A DNA stretch of 64,000 bases from an uncultured Clostridia bacterium (lineage in GTDB: Bacteria; Bacillota; Clostridia; Lachnospirales; CAG-274). The position numbers and the translations under genes were made by a program. Below the pieces are notes generated by a model that did no database searches, had not been told where the DNA came from, and saw only the letters and a program-made list of their open reading frames with translations. Positions within the stretch are counted from its first letter, which is position 1. Every line of letters starts with the position of its first letter. The DNA is taken from positions 17,276-81,275 of the forward strand of contig CALWOZ010000003.1 in assembly GCA_944383305.1 (NCBI GenBank), given 5' to 3'. Below, one piece after another: positions 36,833 to 45,341 of this stretch.

Positions 36833-38182
36833 TTATTTTAATTTTTCTTCTATTAATTTGGCTAATTTTTTAGCCTCTGTTTCTAACACATTTTGGTCAT
36901 TTCCCTCTATCATAACTCTAACTAAAGGTTCTGTTCCAGAAGGTCTTATTAAAACTCGACCATTGCCTTCAAACATTTTTTCAAGGTTATCAATTGCATT
37001 TTTTATATCTTCATTTTCAAGATAGCTATATTTATTTTTATTATTAACTTTAGCATTAATAAGTACTTGTGGTAAAACTTTTATAATACTTCTAAGTTCT
37101 GACAATGTTTTACCTGTTTTTTTCATAACTTCTAAAATTTTAATAGCAGTTAATAGTCCATCACCTGTCGTATTATAATCTAAATATATAATATGTCCAG
37201 ATTGTTCTCCACCAAAATTAAGTCCTTTTAAAAGCATTTCTTCTAGGACATATCTATCCCCTACTTTTGTTTTTAAAATATTTATATTATTTTTTTCACC
37301 CATTATAAAAAGACCTAAATTACTCATAACAGTAGCTACAATAGTATTATCCTTAAGCTTACCTTGTTCTTTAAGATAGTTGCCACATATAGCCATTATT
37401 TCATCTCCATCTACTATGCTTCCATTTTCATCTACTACAAGGCATCTATCTCCATCGCCATCAAAGGCTATACCTATGTTAGATTTATTATTTAAAACTT
37501 CTTTACATAAACTTTCCATATGAGTAGAGCCACAATTATCATTTATATTTAATCCATTAGGATCTCTAAATATAACATTGGTATTGGCTTTTAATTGTTC
37601 AAAAAGTATAGGAGCAACTTGATATGTTGCGCCATTAGCACAGTCTATGGTAATGTTTAATCCTTCAAAGGTAGTAGATATTGTATTTTTTAAAAACTCT
37701 ACATAGTCTTCAATAGCTTCTTCTTTTACTTGTCTATATCCTAAGTCTTTACCCTCTACATAAGGTATTTTATCATAGTTATTATCTATATAATCCTCTA
37801 TTTCTTGCTCTATGCTATCATTAAGTTTAAATCCGTCGCTATTAAAAAATTTTATACCATTATCTTGAAAAGGATTATGACTAGCACTTATCATAACACC
37901 TGCATCTGCGTTATATTTTTTAACAAGATATGCTACTGCTGGTGTAGGTATAACCCCTAAAGATATAACTTTAGCACCAACAGAGCACATACCAGATATA
38001 AGACTTGCCTCTAACATATCACCAGATATTCTTGTATCCATACCAACAATAATAGTTGGATTATGTTGATTTTGTTTATTTAAGACATATGCCCCTGCTC
38101 TTCCAATTTTATAAGCAAGTTCTGGAGTAAGTTCTATATTTGCAATACCACGAACACCATCTGTACCAAAATATTTTCCCAT
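36833..38182 (-). CDS. glmM: Phosphoglucosamine mutase
   Basis: Converts glucosamine-6-phosphate to glucosamine-1-phosphate for UDP-GlcNAc synthesis. The 449-aa product has the phosphorylated serine S101 in ISASHNPFQDNG, the metal loop FDGDGDRCLV and the sugar loop GGEQSGHI, which distinguishes GlmM from other mutases. ATG at 38182 (MGKYFGTDGVRG) has AGGAGG upstream; a 22-residue upstream extension is an artefact. Confidence 0.96.
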   Translation of the reverse strand: MGKYFGTDGVRGIANIELTPELAYKIGRAGAYVLNKQNQHNPTIIVGMDTRISGDMLEASLISGMCSVGAKVISLGVIPTPAVAYLVKKYNADAGVMISASHNPFQDNGIKFFNSDGFKLNDSIEQEIEDYIDNNYDKIPYVEGKDLGYRQVKEEAIEDYVEFLKNTISTTFEGLNITIDCANGATYQVAPILFEQLKANTNVIFRDPNGLNINDNCGSTHMESLCKEVLNNKSNIGIAFDGDGDRCLVVDENGSIVDGDEIMAICGNYLKEQGKLKDNTIVATVMSNLGLFIMGEKNNINILKTKVGDRYVLEEMLLKGLNFGGEQSGHIIYLDYNTTGDGLLTAIKILEVMKKTGKTLSELRSIIKVLPQVLINAKVNNKNKYSYLENEDIKNAIDNLEKMFEGNGRVLIRPSGTEPLVRVMIEGNDQNVLETEAKKLAKLIEEKLK

Positions 38183-38257
38183 TTTTGTCCTCCTATCAAA
38201 ATATTTATTATATTTTATATATTTTTTTGTAAAAAATATTAATAACAATTAATATTT

Positions 38258-38286
38258 ATTATAACATTTATAATATTTTTGTTCAA
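38258..38286 (-). promoter_or_regulatory. Promoter of glmM
   Basis: TTGAAC at 38281-38286, 17 bp, TATAAT at 38258-38263 with a TG extension. The rest of the gap from 38287 to 38407 is AT-rich, and I see no gene in it. Confidence 0.75.
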
Positions 38287-38405
38287 TAATTTTATTTTAT
38301 ACTATTGGTTATGCTTAATATTACTAAATATTTAAAATTAAAAAATAAATTTATATTTTTGTTAAATAAAATTTTTAAAATAATTTTTTAAGCATATGTT
38401 AATTA

Positions 38406-38434
38406 TAAAAGAAAAGGCACCCAAAAGGTGCCTT
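38406..38434 (-). terminator. Terminator after the first HtrA gene
   Basis: AAGGCACC pairs with GGTGCCTT (38414-38434) and is followed on the minus strand by TTCTTTTA. A second hairpin, TAGCCCT/AGGGCTA at 38458-38477, lies between it and the gene and may add to termination. Confidence 0.85.
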
Positions 38435-38513
38435 CAGAAAAGAGAGAATTTTGAGGTTAGCCCTTTTAATAGGGCTAGGAGAGGAGTATCTATATCAATT
38501 AAAAACTTGTAAA

Positions 38514-39719
38514 CTAATTTGTAGTAGGGAGAAACTTAACTTTAATATTTTTTAGTTCTCCATTTCTAATAAATTTTAACTTAACGGTGTCACCAACTTT
38601 ATACTTTTTAATTTCTTCTACTAATTGAGAAGAACTAAGTATAGGTACATCATTTATACTTGTGATAATATCACCTGATTTAAGCCCTGCTTTGTCTGCA
38701 GAACCATTTTGTACAACTTCTATGACTAAAGCACCAACAGAGATATCTTGATTACCTACGTTTGAATTATTCACATCAGTAACAGTAACTCCTAAAGAAG
38801 TTGGATTTAAATTGCTCATTATATCTTCAATAATAGGCATTGCTACGCTTGAACCTATTGTATAAGCAATATTTTCAACATTATTATCGGCAATTTTTGC
38901 AGTATTTATACCTATAACTTCACCTTTTAAGTTAATTAATGCACCACCACTATTACCAGGGTTTATAGCAGCAGTAGTTTGTAAAACATTTAACTGTTTA
39001 TTGTCAGTAACTATGTCAGTAGAGGTTGAACTTATCATACCAAATGTTGAAGTGATACCTTCACCTAAAGTATTTCCAATAGCTATAACATAGTCACCTA
39101 CCATAACATCTGTTGAATTAGCAAAGTTTGCTACACGAATATTATTTATATCTTGACTATCTAAATTATCATAACTAATAGATAAGACAGCTAAATCTGA
39201 ATTTGCATCTTTACCTACAAGCTTAGCTTGAACAGGTTGGTTGTCATCTATAGCTATTCCTATTGTACTAGCATTTTCTATAACGTGATAGTTAGTAACG
39301 ATAAATATGTCTGTTGAGGTTTTATGAAAGATAATACCAGAACCGGCTCCTTCATATTGTGTAGCACCTCTAAACCAATCTACATCATTTGTTAAGGTTG
39401 TTATACTAACAATAGATGGTTTTACATTTTCTATTATAGTTTTTACTAAATCATTAGAGGTTTCTATAACATTGTTTTCCTCTGCTGAAGCTTGTATTAT
39501 ACTATCATTAGCATAATTAGGGATAATTATGTTTTTACAAAATACATAAGTAAAGCTAATAGCTAATCCTAATATTAAACAAAAAGCAACTGAACATACA
39601 TATATAAAAAATTTTTTAAAAATTTTTGATATTTTATTTTGTTTTTTAATTTCTTCTTTATAAAATGTATGGGTTTTGTTATTGCTATTATTCTCTACTA
39701 GATTATTATTATCATTCAT
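38514..39719 (-). CDS. HtrA-like membrane-anchored serine protease with PDZ domain
   Basis: A 401-aa protein: cytoplasmic N-terminus rich in Asn and Lys, one membrane helix at about 36-60, a trypsin-like domain with H145 (TNYHVIEN), D175 (NSDLAVLS) and S257 (NPGNSGGA), and one C-terminal PDZ domain (LVIEVVQNGSADKAGLKSGD). Such proteases degrade or refold damaged proteins at the outer membrane face. It lies 102 bp downstream of a longer paralogue. Confidence 0.9.
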   Translation of the reverse strand: MNDNNNLVENNSNNKTHTFYKEEIKKQNKISKIFKKFFIYVCSVAFCLILGLAISFTYVFCKNIIIPNYANDSIIQASAEENNVIETSNDLVKTIIENVKPSIVSITTLTNDVDWFRGATQYEGAGSGIIFHKTSTDIFIVTNYHVIENASTIGIAIDDNQPVQAKLVGKDANSDLAVLSISYDNLDSQDINNIRVANFANSTDVMVGDYVIAIGNTLGEGITSTFGMISSTSTDIVTDNKQLNVLQTTAAINPGNSGGALINLKGEVIGINTAKIADNNVENIAYTIGSSVAMPIIEDIMSNLNPTSLGVTVTDVNNSNVGNQDISVGALVIEVVQNGSADKAGLKSGDIITSINDVPILSSSQLVEEIKKYKVGDTVKLKFIRNGELKNIKVKFLPTTN

Positions 39720-39821
39720 AATATGTCCTCCCTATATATATAATAAATCAAATAAATGAATAAATTATGAATTAAATGTTAACAATTTAAAATTATTTTT
39801 TAACTTATTTAAAATTATTTT

Positions 39822-41210
39822 TTAAAAAGAAGTATTAGAAGGTGTTAATGTTACATTTAAAGTCATTTTTTGAGCACCATTTCTAATAATATCAAATGAT
39901 ACAGTGTCATTTGCCTTACAATTGTTTATAGCAACAGAAAGATCATCTACACTTTTTATTGTTTGTCCATTAAAGCTTACAATTATATCTCCAGCTTGAA
40001 GCCCTGCTCTTTGTGCATTACTGTCTTCCTCTACTTCTACTACTATAACTCCATCTGTATTTAAGCCATATATATATTTAACATTTTCTGTTATAGTTTT
40101 TCCCATTATACCAAAATATGGTCTTTCTACATATCCATTATTTATAATTTGGTCTACGATATCTATGGCTATATTAGAAGGAATAGCATATCCAATTCCT
40201 TCTATGGCAGAACTAGATAATTTAGCTGTGTTTATACCTACAACTTGACCATCTGTGTTCATTAATGCTCCACCGCTATTACCAGGATTTATAGCTGCAT
40301 CTGTTTGTAACACAGTAAGATTTTTACCGTCTATATTTATTTGTTTATTCTGAGCACTTATCATACCTTGAGTCATTGTTTTGCCCCTACCTAGAGCATT
40401 ACCTATTGGGAAAACAAAATCTCCTACCTCAACTGTATCCGAATCTGCAAATTCAGCAACTGTAATGTTTTCTATACCAGCTTTATTCATATCCTGCTTG
40501 CTTACACTAAGGACAGCTAAATCTGAACTTGGGTCTGTACCGATAAAATTAGCTTCTATTTGTTCTTCCCCTGTGACAGATATTGTAACATATTGAGCTC
40601 CTTCTATAACGTGATTATTTGTTATAATATAAACTTTATCTCCATCTACTTTATAAATAATTCCTGAGCCAGAACCTAAATCTTGTAGCTGGCTAGAGAA
40701 AAATCCACTAGCAGCCTTTGTAGATATATTTACAACCGAATCCCCTACTTCTTTAAAAATAGAAGACGCACTAGCTGAGGTAAGCATAATATTTTCTTTT
40801 GAACTTGCCTCTGTTATTTCAGGAACTTGAAATTTAAAACTAGACTGTTCTTGTTTAGAAATAACATTTTTTGATATTATAGCACCGGCTCCTACACCTA
40901 CACCTAAAAATACACAACAAGATGCAACTGCACCGGATTTTAAAAATACTTTAGTTACTTTTTTTCTTCTTTGTCTATTTTTTTCTTTTTTCTCAAGCCT
41001 TTCTTTAATCATTAAGGCTTTCATTTCTTCTTTTTGAATATCTTCTAATGTTTTTTCTTGATTATTTTCTAAATATATTTTTTCTACACTTTGTTGATTA
41101 TTATCTAAATTTTCATCTATTATATCCGCTCCATTAGATATATTAGTATCCTCAACTGTATAATTTTCATTGTTATCTATATTATTAATTTTATCTTTAT
41201 CTGTACTCAT
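39822..41210 (-). CDS. HtrA-like membrane-anchored serine protease, longer paralogue
   Basis: A 462-aa protein. A charged cytoplasmic part of about 90 residues rich in Asp, Glu and Asn is followed by a membrane helix (GAVASCCVFLGVGVGAGAII, 93-112), a protease domain with H200 (TNNHVIEG), D230 (SSDLAVLS) and S312 (NPGNSGGA), and a PDZ domain (AQRAGLQAGDIIVSFNG). I chose ATG at 41210 because GGAGG is 8 nt upstream; a TTG inside that site would add 5 residues. It and the next gene arose by duplication. Confidence 0.9.
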   Translation of the reverse strand: MSTDKDKINNIDNNENYTVEDTNISNGADIIDENLDNNQQSVEKIYLENNQEKTLEDIQKEEMKALMIKERLEKKEKNRQRRKKVTKVFLKSGAVASCCVFLGVGVGAGAIISKNVISKQEQSSFKFQVPEITEASSKENIMLTSASASSIFKEVGDSVVNISTKAASGFFSSQLQDLGSGSGIIYKVDGDKVYIITNNHVIEGAQYVTISVTGEEQIEANFIGTDPSSDLAVLSVSKQDMNKAGIENITVAEFADSDTVEVGDFVFPIGNALGRGKTMTQGMISAQNKQINIDGKNLTVLQTDAAINPGNSGGALMNTDGQVVGINTAKLSSSAIEGIGYAIPSNIAIDIVDQIINNGYVERPYFGIMGKTITENVKYIYGLNTDGVIVVEVEEDSNAQRAGLQAGDIIVSFNGQTIKSVDDLSVAINNCKANDTVSFDIIRNGAQKMTLNVTLTPSNTSF

Positions 41211-41225
41211 AATTATTACCTCCAA

Positions 41226-41984
41226 AATCTATTTGCTAATTTATATTATTATTATATATACATAATTTGAATAAAATATTAATAATATGTAAACAATTGT
41301 AATAAATTTTAAAATCCCTATATATAATGATAACATTTGTAAAAATAGACTTTTGTAAATAACTATTATTTTAATAAAAATTAAGGTATATGTATAAATA
41401 ATATATATTGTAATATAAAAATATACTATTTAAAATCTTTTAATATTATTAGGAAATAGACTTCTATATCCTTTTATATAGATAATACTTAAACTAAAAT
41501 TAAAGTACAAAGATACCCCTTTTATATAAAGTTTATATATTATTCATAAATATATTAGATTAAAATTATCTATAATAAGTAATACTTGGCTTATGGCTAA
41601 AGGCATATTAAAATAATTTATACTTTTATATTTTTATAATATATAAACTTAATATCATTGTTCTATGGTTATATTTTTTATAATTGATTTTTTATACTAT
41701 TCTATTATCTTTTTATTTCTTACTATATTTATACCTCTTTTTTAGTATAATTTTCTTAATATTTTCCTATATATTAGTGTAACTTATTTTCAATTTTACT
41801 TTATATGTGCTATTTTTGATATTTCCTTGTATTTTAATAATCCTTAATCTATATTTATCTTACAACACAAAATTTTTAAAACTATATATCAACATACCAT
41901 ATTTTATATATAATTTGACACAAGGTATGAAAATAAACAACTATTCCTATTATTCTTATTTGATAATGTGGTAATTTTATAAAT
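41226..41984. other. AT-rich stretch without a recognisable gene
   Basis: About 760 bp with no intact ORF on either strand. On the minus strand lysine-rich fragments broken by many stops can be read between about 41600 and 41850 (for example NIKNSTYKVKLKISY), which could be the remains of a gene, but I would not call a family. The htrA promoter must lie near the right-hand side of the htrA gene (around 41240-41300); several TATAAT-like sites occur, and none has a clear -35. Confidence 0.4.
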
Positions 41985-42105
41985 TCCTTATTGCAATTTT
42001 ATTTATTTTGACACTTTGCGCAAAAAAAATTAATTGCAATAGGATTAAAACAAAAGTAAGTTTATAAATTTTATCTCAAACCATAGCTTAATTGAAATTA
42101 ATAAT
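41985..42105 (-). repeat. Dispersed post-terminator element, copy 2
   Basis: Reading left from the terminator at 42106-42136: ATTATTAATTTCAATTAAGC, then TATGG, then the 44-base block (42033-42076) shared with 18135-18178, then TTTTTTTTGCGCAAAGTGTC followed by AAAATAAA, which resembles the 40-bp hairpin unit elsewhere. Confidence 0.7.
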
Positions 42106-42136
42106 AAAAAAAGGTTAGAATAATCTAACCTTTTTT
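42106..42136 (-). terminator. Terminator at the end of the riboswitch transcript
   Basis: AAAAAGGTTAGA pairs with TCTAACCTTTTT around a 4-base loop, with T-runs on both strands. Nothing but the riboswitch RNA lies upstream on the minus strand, and no gene lies upstream on the plus strand nearby. Confidence 0.85.
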
Positions 42137-42177
42137 GTTTTCCGCTCATATTACCCTTAAATATATTAACAAGTGTA

Positions 42178-42272
42178 ATTATATATTATTATCCCCCAAC
42201 AATAATATATAATATATTAATACTTCCCCAAATAAGTATTAACAAATAAAACACTTTTTATCCCCAAAAAGT
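42178..42272 (-). ncRNA. Three successive hairpins with G-rich loops, 3' part of a c-di-GMP-controlled RNA
   Basis: In transcript order: 42253-42272 has a 7-bp stem (ACTTTTT/AAAAAGT) with loop GGGGAT; 42219-42240 has a 7-bp stem (AATACTT/AAGTATT) with loop ATTTGGGG; 42178-42213 has a perfect 13-bp stem with loop GTTGGGGGAT. Each shows a GGGGA sequence in or at the edge of its loop, against an almost G-free background. That pattern resembles GGA-in-loop binding sites of the CsrA family, or could be exposed Shine-Dalgarno-like sites. Overlapping them is a 21-codon ORF at 42189-42254 beginning with GTG after GGGGAT. Function is inferred. Confidence 0.55.
42189..42254 (-). CDS. Possible 21-residue hydrophobic peptide within the riboswitch RNA
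   Basis: GTG at 42252-42254, 7 nt after GGGG, reads 21 codons, almost all hydrophobic: FYLLILIWGSINILYIIVGG after the start, then TAA. It would be a single membrane span with no charged residue. It overlaps the three G-loop hairpins, so the signal could be either RNA structure or coding. Too short to be sure. Confidence 0.25.
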   Translation of the reverse strand: MFYLLILIWGSINILYIIVGG

Positions 42273-42291
42273 AGTTTTAAATCTTTTTTAC

Positions 42292-42330
42292 GAAAAAAAG
42301 AGCTCTGTTTTGGCTACCATACAGAACTTG
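42292..42330 (-). terminator. Riboswitch expression-platform terminator
   Basis: AGTTCTGT (42321-42328) pairs with ACAGAGCT (42301-42308), one G-U pair, followed by CTTTTTTT. It lies about 70 nt after the aptamer and is the obvious on/off switch. Confidence 0.8.
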
Positions 42331-42397
42331 TTAATAAATATGAAATATTAATACTATATCATTGTCATAATCTTAATATTATATATTATAAATAAGT

Positions 42398-42476
42398 TTG
42401 GTAACCCAGCCATCATATGTAAAACATTTAGACCTGTGGCTTTGCGTCCTTATTTTTCAATAAGTTTGCCTTTTTT
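42398..42476 (-). ncRNA. Cyclic-di-GMP-I (GEMM-I) riboswitch aptamer
   Basis: The minus strand carries the class I signature: GGCAAAC, then a stem CTTATT/AATAAG closed by a GAAA tetraloop, then the invariant block GGACGCAAAGCC, then AGGTCTAA, a variable P3 arm and GATGGCTGGGTTACC. The tetraloop and the GGACGCAAAGCC block are the strongest marks of this family. It should bind cyclic di-GMP. The 10-base sequence CAAACTTATT from the P2 arm is repeated exactly right after the aptamer (42391-42400), a possible competing strand. No protein gene follows for over 1 kb. Confidence 0.92.
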
Positions 42477-42501
42477 CAATTTATTTTAAAAACTACAAAA
42501 T

Positions 42502-42533
42502 AATAGTGTAGCTGATATCTTAACTACACTATT
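42502..42533 (-). promoter_or_regulatory. 5' hairpin of the riboswitch transcript
   Basis: AATAGTGTAG pairs with CTACACTATT with a 12-base loop. The predicted start site lies in the first arm, so it would form a 5' stabilising stem; it might also serve as a weak terminator for metQ. Confidence 0.5.
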
Positions 42534-42562
42534 ATTCTATCACACTAACATATATTAGTCAA
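42534..42562 (-). promoter_or_regulatory. Promoter of the riboswitch transcript
   Basis: TTGACT at 42557-42562, 17 bp, TAGAAT at 42534-42539, pointing left to the aptamer about 60 bp away. A separate start makes the riboswitch RNA its own transcription unit, independent of metNIQ. Confidence 0.75.
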
Positions 42563-42638
42563 TATACGTTTTAACAATTTTTTACTAATATTATTACAAA
42601 AATTATACATTTTAAACAAATATTTCTATAAATTTATA

Positions 42639-43493
42639 TTAAAAAGCTGGAACTACAGCCCCTTGATATTTTTCTTCTATAAAAGTTTTTACTTCTTCAC
42701 TTGTTAAAGCTTTATATAATGCTTGTATTTCTGGTTTTGTTTCATTGCCTTCTTTAACAACTAATATATTAGCAAAAGGAGAATCACTTCCTTCTATTGC
42801 TATTGCGTCTACCATAGGATTAAATCCTGCTTCTAAAGCATAGTTTGTGTTTATAACAGCTATTTTTACATCATCTAAAGCTCTTGGAAGTGCTGCTGCG
42901 TCCATTTCTACAATTTCAAGGTTTTTAGTATTTTCTTCTATATCAAATATAGTAGCTTTATCGCCAACACCTTCTTTTAATTTTATAACACCATTACTTT
43001 CTAAAAGAAGTAATGCTCTAGCACCATTTGTTGCATCATTAGGTACTGCAACTTTATCTCCATCTACTAATTCATCTAAAGATTTTATACTTTTAGAATA
43101 AATCCCCATTGGTTCTGTATGTACTGGTCCAACAGAAACAAGTTTTTCTCCTGTTTCTTCAATATAATTATTTAAGTAAGACGTATGTTGAAAGAAATTA
43201 GCATCTATTTCTTCAGATGTCAAACTTGGGTTTAATACAGTATATTCAGAAAACTCTTTTACATTAAGTGTAATTCCCTCAGAAGCTAAATTATCTACTA
43301 CTTCATTTAATATTTCTGCGTGTGGAACACTTGTCGCTCCAACTGTAATAGTCACTCCTTGTTCGGTGTTAGTGCTTTCTGAGCTAGATTGAGTGTTATC
43401 TGTTGATTGTCCACTTTCATTTGTAGAACTACAAGCTGTAAGTCCAAAACAAAGTGTTAAAGCTAATAAAGATGTTGTTAATAGTTTTTTCAT
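42639..43493 (-). CDS. metQ: Methionine ABC transporter substrate-binding lipoprotein
   Basis: A 284-aa NlpA-family protein with a lipobox LTAC (cysteine 21) after a hydrophobic signal. VTITVGATSVPHAEIL and DANFFQHTSYLNNY are family motifs. It catches methionine outside the membrane and feeds MetNI. Last gene of the metNIQ transcript. Confidence 0.9.
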   Translation of the reverse strand: MKKLLTTSLLALTLCFGLTACSSTNESGQSTDNTQSSSESTNTEQGVTITVGATSVPHAEILNEVVDNLASEGITLNVKEFSEYTVLNPSLTSEEIDANFFQHTSYLNNYIEETGEKLVSVGPVHTEPMGIYSKSIKSLDELVDGDKVAVPNDATNGARALLLLESNGVIKLKEGVGDKATIFDIEENTKNLEIVEMDAAALPRALDDVKIAVINTNYALEAGFNPMVDAIAIEGSDSPFANILVVKEGNETKPEIQALYKALTSEEVKTFIEEKYQGAVVPAF

Positions 43494-43554
43494 AATACAT
43501 TACCTCTTTTCTTTTTAATATATATTTAAACTTATTAAATTTTTATTAATAAGT

Positions 43555-44226
43555 TTATTTTTTGTTTAATCTTTTACATAAAATATTACCTATTGTTTGT
43601 ACTATTTGGACTAATATAACCATTAGTACAACACTTATTATTAATATGTCATCTCTATATCTTTGGTATCCATACGTAATAGCAATACTCCCAAGTCCAC
43701 CTCCGCCGATAGTCCCTGCCATAGCTGAATATCCTATTATACTTATAATTGTAGTAGTAATAGTAGAAATAATAGATGATATACTTTCAGGTATTAATAC
43801 TTTATATATTATTTGCCATTCACTAGCTCCCATAGATATAGATGCTTCTACTACACCTTTGTCTATTTCTTTTAAACAGCTTTCAATCATTCTTGCTACA
43901 AAGGGTGTGGCTGCTACTGTTAAAGGTACTATGGCTGCTTTAGAGCCTAAAACTGTTCCTACGATAAATTTTGATAATGGAAATACTGCAATCATTAATA
44001 TTACAAATGGGATACTTCTTCCAATATTTATTATTACTCCCAAAACTCTATTTATAAATATATTTTCTAATATACCATCTTTTTCTGTTATGTACAAAAC
44101 AACTCCTATAATTATGCCTAATAATACAGAAAAAAGACTAGAGAAAAATACCATATATAATGTTTCATTAAGAGATGGTAAAACTATTTTTTTAAGTTGC
44201 ATTAAATATTCAGAATTAATATTCAT
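43555..44226 (-). CDS. metI: Methionine ABC transporter permease
   Basis: A 223-aa protein with five membrane segments and the ABC permease EAA loop (GASEWQIIYKVLIPE) that docks on MetN. Its ribosome binding site GGAGGT lies inside the 3' end of metN, and the start overlaps metN by 11 bp. Confidence 0.92.
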   Translation of the reverse strand: MNINSEYLMQLKKIVLPSLNETLYMVFFSSLFSVLLGIIIGVVLYITEKDGILENIFINRVLGVIINIGRSIPFVILMIAVFPLSKFIVGTVLGSKAAIVPLTVAATPFVARMIESCLKEIDKGVVEASISMGASEWQIIYKVLIPESISSIISTITTTIISIIGYSAMAGTIGGGGLGSIAITYGYQRYRDDILIISVVLMVILVQIVQTIGNILCKRLNKK

Positions 44227-45235
44227 AATCTACCTCCTCTACTAAAACATTGTTTTCTTTTAAATAATTTATAGCATCTTTTATATTGCTATTTTCTCCT
44301 GTTATTTTTATAACAAGTGTACCTATTAAAGTGTCATCCATATGTTGTATATTACCTAATAAAATAGATGCTTCTACGTTATACTTTACTATCATTTTAG
44401 AAATATACGGTGAAGTGGAATTTTCTCCTATAAATATTGCTTTTATAACAACCCCTTTACCATCTAATGCCTTTTTATAAATATCATTTTCTAATTTTAC
44501 ATCGACAGAATCAAAAAAGCTTCTTGCTATTTTAGTTTTTGGATTTATAAATATATCAGATACTAATCCACATTCTGCTATTTTCCCCTCTTCTAATATG
44601 GCAACTCTGTTACAAATATGCTTTATAACGTCCATTTCGTGAGTTATTATAATAATAGTAATACCTAATTTTTTATTTATATCTTTTAAAAGGCTTAAAA
44701 TAGACTTTGTAGTTTCTGGGTCTAAAGCACTTGTGGCTTCGTCACAAACAATAATACTAGGATTATTAGCTATGGCTCTAGCTATACCAACTCTCTGCTT
44801 TTGTCCACCAGATAACATAGAAGGATACATATTTTTTTTATCATTAAGTCCAACAAGTTCTAAAAGTTCATTTACTCTTTTGTCTATAAAATCTTTTGGT
44901 TTATTGTCTATACGCATAGGGAAAGCTACATTTTCATATATAGTAGAGTTCATTAAAAGATTAAAATGTTGAAACACCATACCAATCTTTTTTCTAGCCT
45001 GTCTAAGTTCTTTTTTAGATAGCTTTATTATCTCTTGACCGTCTATTTTTATGCTTCCACTTGTAGGGGTTTCTAATAGGTTTATACATCTTACAAGAGA
45101 ACTTTTACCAGCTCCGCTAAGACCAATTATTCCAAAAATTTCACCTTTTTCTATATGTAAGTCTATACCTTTTAATGCACTAACTACATTTTCTCCCTCT
45201 CCATATGTTTTAACAAGCTGTTCTATTAAAACCAT
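44216..45235 (-). CDS. metN: Methionine ABC transporter ATPase
   Basis: A 339-aa ATPase: Walker A GLSGAGKSSL near 38-47, signature LSGGQKQRVGIARA, Walker B IIVCDEATSALD and the switch histidine in ITHEMD. The C-terminal about 75 residues form a NIL/ACT-like domain that in E. coli senses methionine and shuts the transporter. Genome order metN-metI-metQ is standard. Confidence 0.93.
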   Translation of the reverse strand: MVLIEQLVKTYGEGENVVSALKGIDLHIEKGEIFGIIGLSGAGKSSLVRCINLLETPTSGSIKIDGQEIIKLSKKELRQARKKIGMVFQHFNLLMNSTIYENVAFPMRIDNKPKDFIDKRVNELLELVGLNDKKNMYPSMLSGGQKQRVGIARAIANNPSIIVCDEATSALDPETTKSILSLLKDINKKLGITIIIITHEMDVIKHICNRVAILEEGKIAECGLVSDIFINPKTKIARSFFDSVDVKLENDIYKKALDGKGVVIKAIFIGENSTSPYISKMIVKYNVEASILLGNIQHMDDTLIGTLVIKITGENSNIKDAINYLKENNVLVEEVDYEY

Positions 45236-45313
45236 CTTTTCACCTCACTTATTAGACTAAGTTTTTACGTTTAATAGTTATTAAATTTTACTTAAATAAA
45301 TATTTATTTTTGT

Positions 45314-45341
45314 ATTATATCACTATATATATATTTGTCAA
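45314..45341 (-). promoter_or_regulatory. Promoter of metNIQ
   Basis: TTGACA at 45336-45341, 16 bp, TATAAT at 45314-45319. The leader of about 70 nt before metN holds no S-box (SAM-I) or T-box pattern that I can see. Confidence 0.8.

Noticed and set aside
41211..41225. Five-codon N-terminal extension of the longer HtrA
   Set aside because: Its TTG start lies inside the GGAGG ribosome binding site of the ATG at 41210.
42040..42149. 34-codon ORF beginning ATGAGCGG after AAGGG in the riboswitch region
   Set aside because: It runs straight through the terminator hairpin and T-run and into the dispersed repeat, so it is unlikely to be translated.
42502..42533. Terminator of metQ
   Set aside because: The hairpin lies just downstream of a good promoter and lacks a T-run on the minus strand; better read as the 5' end of the riboswitch RNA, though a double role is not excluded.
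45236..45313. SAM-I riboswitch before metN
   Set aside because: The leader is about 70 nt and lacks the kink-turn and paired arms of that class.
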